Part shown: positions 17,204-25,538 of the stretch, piece after piece
Numbering within the stretch: the stretch's first letter is position 1
Layout: every line of letters begins with the position of its first letter
Assembly (NCBI GenBank): GCA_002383485.1
Contig: DFYY01000015.1
Coordinates: 1-58,101, forward strand
Source: Bacteroidales bacterium UBA4070
GTDB lineage: Bacteria > Bacteroidota > Bacteroidia > Bacteroidales > VadinHA17
Length of the DNA stretch: 58,101 nucleotides
Direction of reading: 5' to 3'
Notes under the pieces: generated by a model
Seen by the model: the letters and a program-made list of their open reading frames with translations, nothing else
Databases searched by the model: none
What the model was told of the DNA's origin: nothing
Translations under genes and position numbers: made by a program

Positions 17204-17886
17204 AAAAGGTAAACATCCTGCTTGCAGAAGACGACCCCAACCTCGGGCAACTGCTGAAGAACTACCTCAATGCCAGGGAGTACGAGACCACCCTGGTCAC
17301 TGACGGCGCACAGGCGATGACAATCTTCAGGAAGGAGAGATTCCATATCTGCCTGCTGGATGTGATGATGCCGGAGCTTGACGGCTTCGCCCTTGCGAAA
17401 GGTATCAGGGAAATCGATGCCCATATCCCCATAATCTTCCTTACGGCGAAGAACCTGAAACAGGATGTGATAGAAGGCTTCAAATCAGGAGCTGATGATT
17501 ACCTGACCAAACCCTTTTCCATGGAGGAGCTGATCTACCGTATTGAGGCTATCCTGAGACGCACCTCCGCACGGCCCCAGGACGCCCGGGCAGATGTCTA
17601 CACAATTGGCAAATTCACCTTTGACGTGACGAAACAGCTCCTTATTTACCAGGATCAGCCCCGAAAGCTCACCACCAAGGAGTCGGAGCTTCTTGAACTG
17701 CTGTGCCGCCACCGGAACGAGGTGCTGGAGCGCAATTTTGCACTGAAATCGATCTGGATTGACGACAATTACTTCAATGCCCGCAGCATGGATGTCTATA
17801 TTACCAAGCTGCGCAAATACCTCAGCAAGGATGAGAGCGTGGAGATACTGAATATCCACGGGAGAGGCTATAAACTGCTCTGCTGA
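17200..17886 (+). CDS. rprY: Response regulator, RprY-like (OmpR family)
   Basis: 228 residues. The receiver domain has the acidic pair at 11-12, the phospho-acceptor Asp54 in CLLDVMMPELDGF, a Thr in IIFLTAK and a Lys in DDYLTKPFS. A winged-helix DNA-binding domain follows; its segment SIWIDDNYFNARSMDVYITK is nearly identical to what I recall of Bacteroides RprY. It is coupled to rprX by an ATGA overlap. It binds DNA as a transcription factor; the TGTTAAAA boxes in front of rprX are candidate sites, but that is inference. Confidence 0.9.
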   Translation: MKKVNILLAEDDPNLGQLLKNYLNAREYETTLVTDGAQAMTIFRKERFHICLLDVMMPELDGFALAKGIREIDAHIPIIFLTAKNLKQDVIEGFKSGADDYLTKPFSMEELIYRIEAILRRTSARPQDARADVYTIGKFTFDVTKQLLIYQDQPRKLTTKESELLELLCRHRNEVLERNFALKSIWIDDNYFNARSMDVYITKLRKYLSKDESVEILNIHGRGYKLLC

Positions 17887-17892
17887 AGTAAA

Positions 17893-17924
17893 ATACCCCG
17901 CTCAGATTTCTCTGCGCGGGGTAT
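17893..17924. terminator. Hairpin between convergent rprY and lepA
   Basis: A perfect 9-bp stem, ATACCCCGC (17893-17901) with GCGGGGTAT (17916-17924), lies seven bases after the rprY stop. No strong T-run follows, so it may act as a modest terminator or as mRNA end protection. Confidence 0.5.
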
Positions 17925-18042
17925 GAGTCCAGGTTAGTTTCAGGGTCTTTCAACCAGTGTGTTATTCTTCCCGTCAAAGCCCAGCGAAGCGCTAAGTTAG
18001 CATAAATTCTTTATTTGCAATAACTGCTGTTATTTTTTAACG

Positions 18043-19830
18043 TCAGTCGAGCTTGAGCACGGCCAGAAAAGCCTGCTGAGGCACTTCCACGTTGCCTATC
18101 TGGCGCATTCGCTTCTTGCCTTTCTTCTGTTTCTCAAGGAGTTTCCTCTTCCTGGTTATGTCACCGCCGTAACACTTGGCTGTCACATCCTTCCTCACGG
18201 CCTTGACTGTTTCACGGGCGATGATCTTGGCACCGATGGCTGCCTGTATGGCGATGTCAAACTGCTGTCTTGGTATCAGTTCGCGAAGCTTCTCGCACAT
18301 CCTGCGGCCAAAGTCATATGCATGTCCCCGGTAGATCAGGGTAGAGAGGGCATCAACCATCTCGCCGTTGAGCAGTATGTCCAGCCGGACGAGATCAGCC
18401 TTCTTGTAATCGGTTATATGATAATCGAACGAGGCGTATCCCTTCGAGATACTCTTCAACTTGTCATAGAAGTCAAACACTATCTCTGAAAGGGGCATGT
18501 CAAAGGTCACCTCCACCCTGTCACTCGTGAGGTAAACCTGGTTCTTCATTGTCCCCCGCTTGTCTATGCATAGTTTGAGGATGGAACCCAGGTATTCAGA
18601 CTTGGAAATCACCTGGGCATAAATATAGGGCTCCTCTATCTCCTCGATGGTTGTGGAGGGGGGCATTCCGGAAGGGTTATGAACGTCAATCACCTCACCC
18701 TTTGTTGTAAGCACCCTGTATGACACGTTAGGCACAGTTGTGATGACATCCATGTCAAACTCCCTGTCGAGCCGTTCCTGAATGATCTCCATGTGCAGCA
18801 GCCCCAGGAATCCACAGCGAAACCCGAATCCGAGTGCGGCAGATGACTCCGGAACGAAGGTAAGTGATGCATCATTGAGCTGCAGCCTTTCAATGGAGGC
18901 CCGGAGATCTTCATAATCATCCGCATCCACCGGGTAAATACCTGCAAAGACCATCGGCTTCACGTCTGCAAAGCCAGAGATGGCCTTGTCACAAGGCCGT
19001 GCCACATGGGTGATGGTGTCACCCACCTTCACCTCAGCCGAGACCTTGATACCGGAGATGATGTATCCCACATCTCCCGCGCTCAGCACATCGCGTGGTT
19101 CCCTCTTGATCTTGAGCACACCAATCTCGTCGGCGTCGTATTCGCTTCCGGTATTGACGAACTTGACCAAGTCATGAGTCCTGACGGTGCCGTTGGCTAT
19201 CTTGAAATATGCTATGATACCCCTGAAGGAGTTAAAGACTGAGTCGAAGATCAACGCCTGTAGCGGTGCATCCGGATCGCCCTTGGGCGCTGGTATCTTC
19301 ATTATGATCTCCTCCATGATGCGCTCCACGCCCATCCCGGTGCGGGCGCTCGCTTCAATGATATCCTCGCGCCTGCAGCCGATAAGGTCAACGATCTGAT
19401 CCTTCACCTCCTCGGGCATGGCGCTGGCCGAGTCCATCTTGTTCATCACCGGGATGATCTCCAAGCCGTGCTCTATGGCCATGTAAAGGTTCGAGATGGT
19501 CTGTGCCTGTATCCCCTGGGTGGCGTCAACCACCAACAACGCTCCCTCGCAGGCAGCGATTGAGCGCGACACCTCATAGGAGAAATCGACATGCCCCGGT
19601 GTATCTATCAGGTTAAGATAGTAGTTCCTTCCCTCATGCTGATATGACATCTGTATGGCGTGGCTCTTGATGGTAATGCCGCGTTCACGCTCAAGATCCA
19701 TGTCGTCAAGAACCTGATTCTGAAAATCGCGCGCATCAACGGTGCTGGTCATCTCAAGGAGCCTGTCGGCAAGCGTGCTCTTGCCATGATCTATATGTGC
19801 TATTATGCAGAAGTTGCGTATGTTGTCCAT
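18043..19830 (-). CDS. lepA: Elongation factor 4 (LepA) GTPase
   Basis: 595 residues, standard length. A translational GTPase that acts on the ribosome, back-translocating or aiding initiation and assembly under stress. The G1 loop is AHIDHGKSTLADRL, G2 is in RERGITIKSHA, G3 is DTPGHVDFSYEV and G4 is NKMDSA. The LepA-specific C-terminal domain is present (KGYASFDYH, then the basic tail CYGGDITRKRKLLEKQKKGK). A single-gene unit, convergent with rprY and divergent from cstA. Confidence 0.97.
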   Translation of the reverse strand: MDNIRNFCIIAHIDHGKSTLADRLLEMTSTVDARDFQNQVLDDMDLERERGITIKSHAIQMSYQHEGRNYYLNLIDTPGHVDFSYEVSRSIAACEGALLVVDATQGIQAQTISNLYMAIEHGLEIIPVMNKMDSASAMPEEVKDQIVDLIGCRREDIIEASARTGMGVERIMEEIIMKIPAPKGDPDAPLQALIFDSVFNSFRGIIAYFKIANGTVRTHDLVKFVNTGSEYDADEIGVLKIKREPRDVLSAGDVGYIISGIKVSAEVKVGDTITHVARPCDKAISGFADVKPMVFAGIYPVDADDYEDLRASIERLQLNDASLTFVPESSAALGFGFRCGFLGLLHMEIIQERLDREFDMDVITTVPNVSYRVLTTKGEVIDVHNPSGMPPSTTIEEIEEPYIYAQVISKSEYLGSILKLCIDKRGTMKNQVYLTSDRVEVTFDMPLSEIVFDFYDKLKSISKGYASFDYHITDYKKADLVRLDILLNGEMVDALSTLIYRGHAYDFGRRMCEKLRELIPRQQFDIAIQAAIGAKIIARETVKAVRKDVTAKCYGGDITRKRKLLEKQKKGKKRMRQIGNVEVPQQAFLAVLKLD

Positions 19831-19857
19831 CAGTCCGGGACCGGTTCAGTTCAGGTG

Positions 19858-19865
19858 CAAATATA
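19858..19865 (-). promoter_or_regulatory. Minus-7 box of lepA
   Basis: Read on the minus strand this is TATATTTG, a perfect TAnnTTTG box, 28 bases upstream of the lepA ATG. No convincing TTTG box is found 19-21 bases further upstream. Confidence 0.4.
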
Positions 19866-19954
19866 TATAATTTGACCCTTAAATTATTGGCCCTTCCGGA
19901 ATGATAACGATCATGCATTTTCTTTAATTTAGCATATTACTTAAACAGGAACGG

Positions 19955-21433
19955 ATGATAACCCTGGCGGTGTCGGTCACCATGCTTGTTCTGGGATATC
20001 TTGTCTACGGAAGAGTGGCCGAAAGATTCTTCGGGATGGAGCCTGACCGGCCCACTCCCGCTTTCACTAAGAATGATGGTATTGATTATATCCCGATGAA
20101 GGGATGGCGGGTCTTCATGATCCAGTTTCTCAACATCGCCGGCCTCGGACCAATCTTCGGGGCAATCCTCGGAGCAATGTACGGCCCCGTGGTTTATATA
20201 TGGATAGTGCTGGGATGCATCTTCATGGGAGCAACACACGACTACTTCGGGGGGATGCTCTCAGTGAGGCACGGCGGGGCGAGCCTGCCGGAACTGGTGG
20301 GTACCTACCTGGGCAAACCGATGAGGATGTTCCTCAGGGTCTTTACCCTCTTCCTGCTGATTTTCGTTGGCGTGGCCTTCGTGAGCGGCCCCGCCAAGCT
20401 GCTGTTTACCATGACAGGTTTCAGCATGCCATTCTGGCTGGGGCTGATCTTCTTCTACTACATCCTGGCCACGCTGCTGCCGATTGACAAGATCATCGGC
20501 GCCCTCTATCCCTTTTTCGGAGGGGCTCTCATCTTCATGGCCCTGGGCGTCTTCATCAGTATTACAGTAAAATGGGCCGGGGGCAGCCTGAACCTGATGG
20601 AGCTGACACCGGCTACCCTCATCAACTTCCAGCCTGATGCCGCAACCAACAGCATCTTCCCCTTCCTCTTCATTGTTGTGTCCTGCGGAGCCATCTCAGG
20701 GTTCCACGCCACACAATCGCCCCTCATGGCCAGGTGCCTGAGATCGGAGAAGCAGGGAAGGCAGATCTTTTACGGTGCAATGATCGCTGAAGGCATTGTG
20801 GCAATGATCTGGGCCACCGCGGCGATGAACTATATGGGCGATGTGCACGGGCTGAACTATGCATTCACACACCCTCTGGCTGACAATCCTGCCATCAAAC
20901 CCGATCCTGCCTGGCTGGTCAATGAGATTTGCAGATCATGGCTCGGCAAGACCGGTGCGGTTATTGCCGTAATTGGTGTAGTGGCCTGCCCCGTCACCTC
21001 GGGAGACACTGCATTCCGCAGTGCCAGGCTGACTATAGCCGATATGCTCAGGATTCCGCAGAAGAAGATTTCTTCGCGACTGCTGATTGTAGTGCCTGTA
21101 TTTGCAATTGCCTTTATACTCACATTTGTGATGAAGGATGAGTTTGCGAGAATCTGGAAGTTTGTGGGGATATCCAACCAGGCGCTGGCAGCGATCACTT
21201 GCTGGACCATAGCCATGTACCTCGGTTTGAGGGGCAAAAACCACCTGATGATGTCACTCCCGGCGCTATTCCTGACAGCAGTGTGTATCACCTATCTGCT
21301 TGTGGCACCACATTCTGGGGGAGGACTGGCATTACCGCTCAGAATATCAGTTATAACCGGTGTTGCATCTGCTGCAGCGGCAATGGTCCTGTTCCTGGCA
21401 GTACTCCGTAAAAAGAGGGGCACTGATCAGTAG
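19955..21433 (+). CDS. cstA: CstA-family carbon starvation / peptide or pyruvate transporter
   Basis: 492 residues with about a dozen hydrophobic segments; an inner-membrane transporter. The N-terminal region GIDYIPMKGWRVFMIQFLNI and the stretches GPIFGAILGAMYGP and HDYFGGMLSVRHGGASLPEL are characteristic of CstA. E. coli CstA was described as a peptide transporter induced by carbon starvation and later linked to pyruvate uptake. This shorter form (about 490 against 700 residues) is the usual Bacteroidota type. The substrate cannot be read from sequence. It is followed by a duplicated segment and a convergent MATE gene. Confidence 0.85.
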   Translation: MITLAVSVTMLVLGYLVYGRVAERFFGMEPDRPTPAFTKNDGIDYIPMKGWRVFMIQFLNIAGLGPIFGAILGAMYGPVVYIWIVLGCIFMGATHDYFGGMLSVRHGGASLPELVGTYLGKPMRMFLRVFTLFLLIFVGVAFVSGPAKLLFTMTGFSMPFWLGLIFFYYILATLLPIDKIIGALYPFFGGALIFMALGVFISITVKWAGGSLNLMELTPATLINFQPDAATNSIFPFLFIVVSCGAISGFHATQSPLMARCLRSEKQGRQIFYGAMIAEGIVAMIWATAAMNYMGDVHGLNYAFTHPLADNPAIKPDPAWLVNEICRSWLGKTGAVIAVIGVVACPVTSGDTAFRSARLTIADMLRIPQKKISSRLLIVVPVFAIAFILTFVMKDEFARIWKFVGISNQALAAITCWTIAMYLGLRGKNHLMMSLPALFLTAVCITYLLVAPHSGGGLALPLRISVITGVASAAAAMVLFLAVLRKKRGTDQ

Positions 21434-21520
21434 AAGTGCTGCGGTATTTCTTCAAATCAAGGTTCCAGCAGAGCACTGATCAGCAGAGTGTTTCCGAATC
21501 TTCTTCAAATCACCGTTCCA
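21420..21520. repeat. 48-bp imperfect tandem duplication
   Basis: 21420-21467 and 21473-21520 align over 48 bases, sharing CACTGATCAG, CTTCAAATCA and GTTCCA. The first copy covers the last codons and stop of cstA; the second covers the last codons and stop of the MATE gene. The duplication sits exactly at the convergent junction. Confidence 0.7.
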
Positions 21521-22911
21521 TCGGATTCAGTAATCATGGGTCTCTCCCTCCCTTCAACAGGCATGTCACATTTCAGCTTCCCTATCTCACGGCGGAAGTA
21601 AATGAATGAAACCACTGCTGCCACGAAATCTGATATGGGGTTGGCGATCCAGACCCCGGTAGCACCCCAGAAATGAGGAAGAATGAATATAAGTGGCAAC
21701 AATACTATTATCTGCCTGAGCAATGAGAGAAAGGTTGCCAGCCTGGCCTTGCCTATTGCCTGAAAGTAATTGGAGGCGATTATCTGGAATCCAATTACCG
21801 GCAGCACAGCCAGGTATATGCGCAGACCTAAGACGCCAGTCTCACGAAGTTCCGGGCTGTCGGAGTTGAAGATGCTGATAATAACCCCGGGAATGAGCAT
21901 GCATATCAGCCATCCTACTGTGGCTATGAGTGTTGCATACTTTATTGCCTTCATCACCGTCTCCTTGACGCGGCAAAAGAGTCCTGCTCCGTAGTTAAAA
22001 CCTATAATAGGCTGGACTGCCATATTCAGAGATACTATCGAGATAACCAGCATCATTGTTGCGCTGTTGACGATCCCCAGCGCAGCGACGGAGATGTCGC
22101 CCCCATACCTGATGAACTTCGTGTTCATTACGCCCCAGACAATGCTGCTTGCCAGGTTCATGGCAAAGGGAGCGAACCCTATTGAGATTATATATTTTAA
22201 TATATACGGATCAGGCCTTATGTTGACCAGGTGCAGGCGGACCACGCTTCTTCGGCTTCGAAAGTGAGCCAGAACCCAGACAGCCAGGAATAATTGGGAG
22301 ATCACAGTTGCCAGGGCAGCACCCTTCACTCCCATTCCCAGGCCGAAGATGAAGATCGGGTCAAGGATGATGTTCAGTCCTGCGCTGATGAATATGGAAT
22401 ACATCGCAATGCGGGGGTTACCTTCCGCCCTGATGATGTTATTCAGTGAAAACCCGGTCATTGAAAGTGGTGTTCCCAGCAGGATAATTGTGAAATAGTC
22501 CGAGGCGTATTTAATAGTCTCCGGTCCTGCTCCGAAGATCTGAAGCACCCGGTCACGAACCAGGAATCCGGCGCCCATCAGTAAGAAGCCGAAGACCAGT
22601 GAGAGGAAGAATGCGTTACCCAGGATGTGGTTTGCCCTGTTAAAGTCTTTCTCACCGAGGCTAAGGGAGATGCGCACGGACGAGCCCATTCCTACAAGCA
22701 TTCCGAATGCCATAATGATAATCATCAGAGGAAAGACCACGCTCAGGCCTGACAGCGCCAGTGCATCAACACCCTGACCGATATAGATGCGGTCGACGAT
22801 GTTGTAGAGGGCGTTGGCCATCATGCTGGCAAAAGCCGGCAGGAAGTATTTCCACATCAGCTTCCCGGGTCTCTCGTGCTCGAGTTCATATACCTGCCTG
22901 GGGTCAGTCAT
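21505..22911 (-). CDS. MATE family efflux transporter
   Basis: 468 residues from ATG 22911; an upstream GTG at 22935 would add eight residues and lies in a repeat region. Twelve hydrophobic segments fit the MATE fold. Landmarks are KYFLPAFASMMANALYNIVDRIYIGQG in helix 1 (here spanning two motif blocks), LSGLSVVFPLMI and MLVGMGSSVRISLSLGEKDF. MATE proteins export cationic drugs or metabolites in exchange for sodium ions or protons across the inner membrane. The substrate is unknown. It is followed upstream by a repeat-rich gap and groEL in the same orientation. Confidence 0.9.
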   Translation of the reverse strand: MTDPRQVYELEHERPGKLMWKYFLPAFASMMANALYNIVDRIYIGQGVDALALSGLSVVFPLMIIIMAFGMLVGMGSSVRISLSLGEKDFNRANHILGNAFFLSLVFGFLLMGAGFLVRDRVLQIFGAGPETIKYASDYFTIILLGTPLSMTGFSLNNIIRAEGNPRIAMYSIFISAGLNIILDPIFIFGLGMGVKGAALATVISQLFLAVWVLAHFRSRRSVVRLHLVNIRPDPYILKYIISIGFAPFAMNLASSIVWGVMNTKFIRYGGDISVAALGIVNSATMMLVISIVSLNMAVQPIIGFNYGAGLFCRVKETVMKAIKYATLIATVGWLICMLIPGVIISIFNSDSPELRETGVLGLRIYLAVLPVIGFQIIASNYFQAIGKARLATFLSLLRQIIVLLPLIFILPHFWGATGVWIANPISDFVAAVVSFIYFRREIGKLKCDMPVEGRERPMITESDGTVI

Positions 22912-22926
22912 TATGCAAAGATGGGA

Positions 22927-23056
22927 GAAATTCACAGAATTTGCGAAGTGCGATTTGCAAAGTGCGAATTTTGGATGAAATTCACAGAATTTGAGAAGTG
23001 CGATTTGCGATTTTTGAAGGAATTCGGAATTCGAAAATCGGAATTCGAAATTAAAA
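22927..23056. repeat. Intergenic repeat cluster (32-bp direct repeat and 7-mers)
   Basis: A 32-base unit starting GAAATTCACAGAATTTG occurs at 22927-22958 and 22977-23008 with one mismatch, 50 bases apart. It includes CGATTTGC units related to the 11904 repeat. 23020-23056 adds GGAATTCG and GAAAATC units. The cluster lies between groEL and the MATE start, where it could affect both groEL termination and MATE expression. Confidence 0.75.
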
Positions 23057-23112
23057 AAACTGCCCCGTTTCCGGAGCAGCTCTTCAAATTTAAACCAATA
23101 AGCTCTATAATC

Positions 23113-24747
23113 TTACATCATGCCGGGCATCCCGCCGCCACCCATGGCCGGGTTCGGCATCGGGTTGTCTTCCTTCTCCTCGACAATAACTGCCTCGGTG
23201 GTAAGGAACATGCCAGCTATTGATGCAGCATTCTCAAGTGCAATCCTTGCAACCTTGGCCGGGTCAATTACACCTGCCTTCATGAGGTTCTCGAATTTGT
23301 CAGTCTGAGCATTGTAGCCAAAGTCGCCTTTACCTTCGCGAACCTTCTGTACAATCACCGCACCCTCAAGTCCGGCATTAATAACTATCTGACGCAGAGG
23401 CTCTTCAATGGCTCTCTTTACAATCTCGATACCGGTATTCTGGTCTTCATTGTCACCTTTGAGTTTGTCGAGCAGAGGAATTGCCCTGAGGTAAGCCACA
23501 CCGCCGCCGGGGATAATACCCTCTTCAATTGCAGCACGGGTTGCGTGGAGTGCGTCGTCAACGCGGTCCTTCTTCTCCTTCATCTCAACCTCTGAAGCGG
23601 CTCCGATATAAAGAACTGCCACACCTCCCGCAAGCTTGGCAAGCCTCTCCTGAAGCTTTTCCCTGTCATAGTCGGAGGTAGTTGTAGATATCTGCTGCTT
23701 GATCTGGTTGACGCGTGCCAGGATCATCTCCTTTTCGCCTGCTCCGTTAACAATGGTGGTATTCTCTTTGTTGACGGTCACTTTGTCAGCTACACCAAGA
23801 TCAGCCATTGTTGCATTCTCAAGCTTCATACCTCTCTCCTCAGAGATAACGGTACCGCCAGTCAGAATGGCTATGTCCTCAAGCATCTCTTTTCTTCTGT
23901 CGCCGAAGCCCGGAGCCTTGACGGCACAAACCTTCAGTGAGCCTCTCAGACGGTTCACAACGAGGGTTGCAAGAGCTTCGCCTTCAACATCCTCTGCAAT
24001 GATCATCAGGCCGCGGCCGCTGCGTGCGGTCTCTTCGAGTATCGGGAGAAGATCCTTCATTGAGGAGATCTTTTTGTCATGGATCAGGATGTAGGGATTG
24101 TCCATCTCTACTTCCATTTTGTCAGGGTTGGTGACAAAATAGGCTGAGATGTAACCACGGTCAAACTGCATTCCTTCAACAACCTCAACCTTGGTCTCGG
24201 TTCCTTTGGCTTCCTCGACGGTGATAACGCCTTCCTTCTTTACCTTGTCCATCGCGGTGGCAATAAGCTTACCTATCTCCTCATCGTTGTTTGCGGAGAT
24301 ACGTGCAACCTGCTCGATCTTCTTAAGGTCGTCACCAACACTCTGTGACTGGCTTTTCAGGCTCTCAACAACCGTTGCAACGGCCTTGTCAATACCTCTC
24401 TTGAGGTCCATCGGGTTGGCGCCGGCGGTGACGTTCTTGAGTCCGACACTTATAATGCTCTGTGCAAGAACAGTAGCAGTGGTTGTACCGTCACCGGCAG
24501 TGTCTGAAGTCTTGGAAGCAACTTCCTTGACCATCTGTGCGCCCATGTTCTGGTACGGATCAGAGAGTTCGATCTCCTTGGCAACGGTCACGCCGTCCTT
24601 GGTGATCTGCGGTGCTCCGAATTTTTTCTCCAGTACTACGTTGCGGCCCTTTGGACCGAGTGTTACCTTAACTGCATCTGCAAGACGGTCAACGCCTTCC
24701 TTCAGAAGGTTACGTGCTTCGATATTGAATTTAATTTCCTTTGACAT
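23113..24747 (-). CDS. groEL: 60-kDa chaperonin GroEL
   Basis: 544 residues, full length. It forms the double-ring folding chamber with GroES. Landmarks are LGPKGRNVVLEKKFGAP, the ATP-site DGTTTATVLAQ with DxDG-type catalytic acid region, AAVEEGIVPGGG-like text seen here as RAAIEEGIIPGGGVAYL, and the flexible tail AMGGGGMPGMM. It lies 21 bases after groES in one operon. No CIRCE element is visible upstream of groES, so HrcA control is unlikely. Confidence 0.98.
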   Translation of the reverse strand: MSKEIKFNIEARNLLKEGVDRLADAVKVTLGPKGRNVVLEKKFGAPQITKDGVTVAKEIELSDPYQNMGAQMVKEVASKTSDTAGDGTTTATVLAQSIISVGLKNVTAGANPMDLKRGIDKAVATVVESLKSQSQSVGDDLKKIEQVARISANNDEEIGKLIATAMDKVKKEGVITVEEAKGTETKVEVVEGMQFDRGYISAYFVTNPDKMEVEMDNPYILIHDKKISSMKDLLPILEETARSGRGLMIIAEDVEGEALATLVVNRLRGSLKVCAVKAPGFGDRRKEMLEDIAILTGGTVISEERGMKLENATMADLGVADKVTVNKENTTIVNGAGEKEMILARVNQIKQQISTTTSDYDREKLQERLAKLAGGVAVLYIGAASEVEMKEKKDRVDDALHATRAAIEEGIIPGGGVAYLRAIPLLDKLKGDNEDQNTGIEIVKRAIEEPLRQIVINAGLEGAVIVQKVREGKGDFGYNAQTDKFENLMKAGVIDPAKVARIALENAASIAGMFLTTEAVIVEEKEDNPMPNPAMGGGGMPGMM

Positions 24748-24768
24748 TGTTATTCATATTTAAGGTTA

Positions 24769-25047
24769 TTACGAAATATAGAGAACATCAGACTGTGAAA
24801 GAAGGAGATAGTCTGTGCCGTCAATATTCAGTTCCTGGCCGGAGTATTTCCCATAGAGAACGACATCTCCCTTTTTGAGTTCCATCTCTTCATCTTTCTT
24901 CGGTGCACCGACAAGAATGACAGTGCCTGCGCGTGGTTTTTCCTTTGCTGAATCGGGGATGATGATGCCGCTGGCGGTCTTTTCCTCTGCCTCATTAGGC
25001 TTGATCAGAACCTTTCCTGCCAGCACTTTTCCTTTTAATTGTGCCAT
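24769..25047 (-). CDS. groES: 10-kDa co-chaperonin GroES
   Basis: 92 residues, normal length. It caps the GroEL chamber during ATP-driven folding. The mobile loop is EEKTASGIIIPDSAKEKP, carrying the hydrophobic GIII contact, and the C-terminal DVLYGKYSGQELNIDG-like strand here reads VVLYGKYSGQEL. It is the first gene of the groES-groEL operon, transcribed away from a strong terminator that isolates it from secG. Confidence 0.97.
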   Translation of the reverse strand: MAQLKGKVLAGKVLIKPNEAEEKTASGIIIPDSAKEKPRAGTVILVGAPKKDEEMELKKGDVVLYGKYSGQELNIDGTDYLLLSQSDVLYIS

Positions 25048-25087
25048 TGCTATTAGTTTTATAGTTAAACAATATTTTTTCCTGCTT

Positions 25088-25104
25088 CAGAATGTCACAT
25101 TCTG
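25088..25104. promoter_or_regulatory. Small dyad upstream of groES
   Basis: CAGAATG (25088-25094) and CATTCTG (25098-25104) form a perfect 7-bp inverted repeat with a 3-base centre, 41 bases upstream of the groES start. It may be an operator for the chaperonin operon. It is not a CIRCE element. Confidence 0.3.
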
Positions 25105-25121
25105 TGCCAAATGCCAAAAGG

Positions 25122-25157
25122 CAAAAAAAAAGTGTCAGTTCATGACAAACTGACACT
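25122..25157 (-). terminator. Intrinsic terminator after secG
   Basis: A perfect 10-bp stem (AGTGTCAGTT at 25131-25140 with its complement at 25148-25157) and 7-base loop is followed on the minus strand by nine T. It closes the operon that ends with secG and separates it from groES. Confidence 0.85.
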
Positions 25158-25180
25158 CCTAATTCTTTAAAATGTCATTT

Positions 25181-25531
25181 CTACTCGTTACCGCCGTCAG
25201 GCTGTTCTTCCACCGGAGTCTGTGTGGGAAGGACAGGTATTGCAGTGGGATCCTGTGCCTTTTCAATTGAGGATTTGATAACTGATTCCTTCTGGCCCTG
25301 TCCTCTGGGGATAGAAGCAGTGGCTGCAAGGCTGAGAAGAAGGATGGCAGCTCCGAGGGTCCAGGTTGATTTCTCCAGGAAGTCTGCTGTCTTACGGACG
25401 CCCATTGACTGACCGGCTGAGGTGAAGTTTGCTGCCAGGCCGCCTCCCTTGGAGTTCTGAACAAGCACCACCATTATGACCAATACACATGCAATGATAA
25501 CCAGGACTGAGATGAAAATATAGATACCCAT
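25181..25531 (-). CDS. secG: Preprotein translocase subunit SecG
   Basis: 116 residues with two membrane helices (about 3-23 and 58-76), as expected for SecG, an accessory subunit of the SecYEG inner-membrane channel. The loop between helices has the conserved LVQNSKGGGLAANF and the RKTADFLEKSTW stretch. The Gln/Pro-rich tail after residue 90 is variable in the family. It follows the TPR gene by seven bases and ends the minus-strand operon regulator-lptE-TPR-secG. Confidence 0.92.
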   Translation of the reverse strand: MGIYIFISVLVIIACVLVIMVVLVQNSKGGGLAANFTSAGQSMGVRKTADFLEKSTWTLGAAILLLSLAATASIPRGQGQKESVIKSSIEKAQDPTAIPVLPTQTPVEEQPDGGNE

Positions 25532-25538
25532 TGTTGTA

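Noticed and set aside
25048..25120. CIRCE heat-shock operator upstream of groES
   Set aside because: No TTAGCACTC-N9-GAGTGCTAA pattern is present; only a small unrelated dyad.
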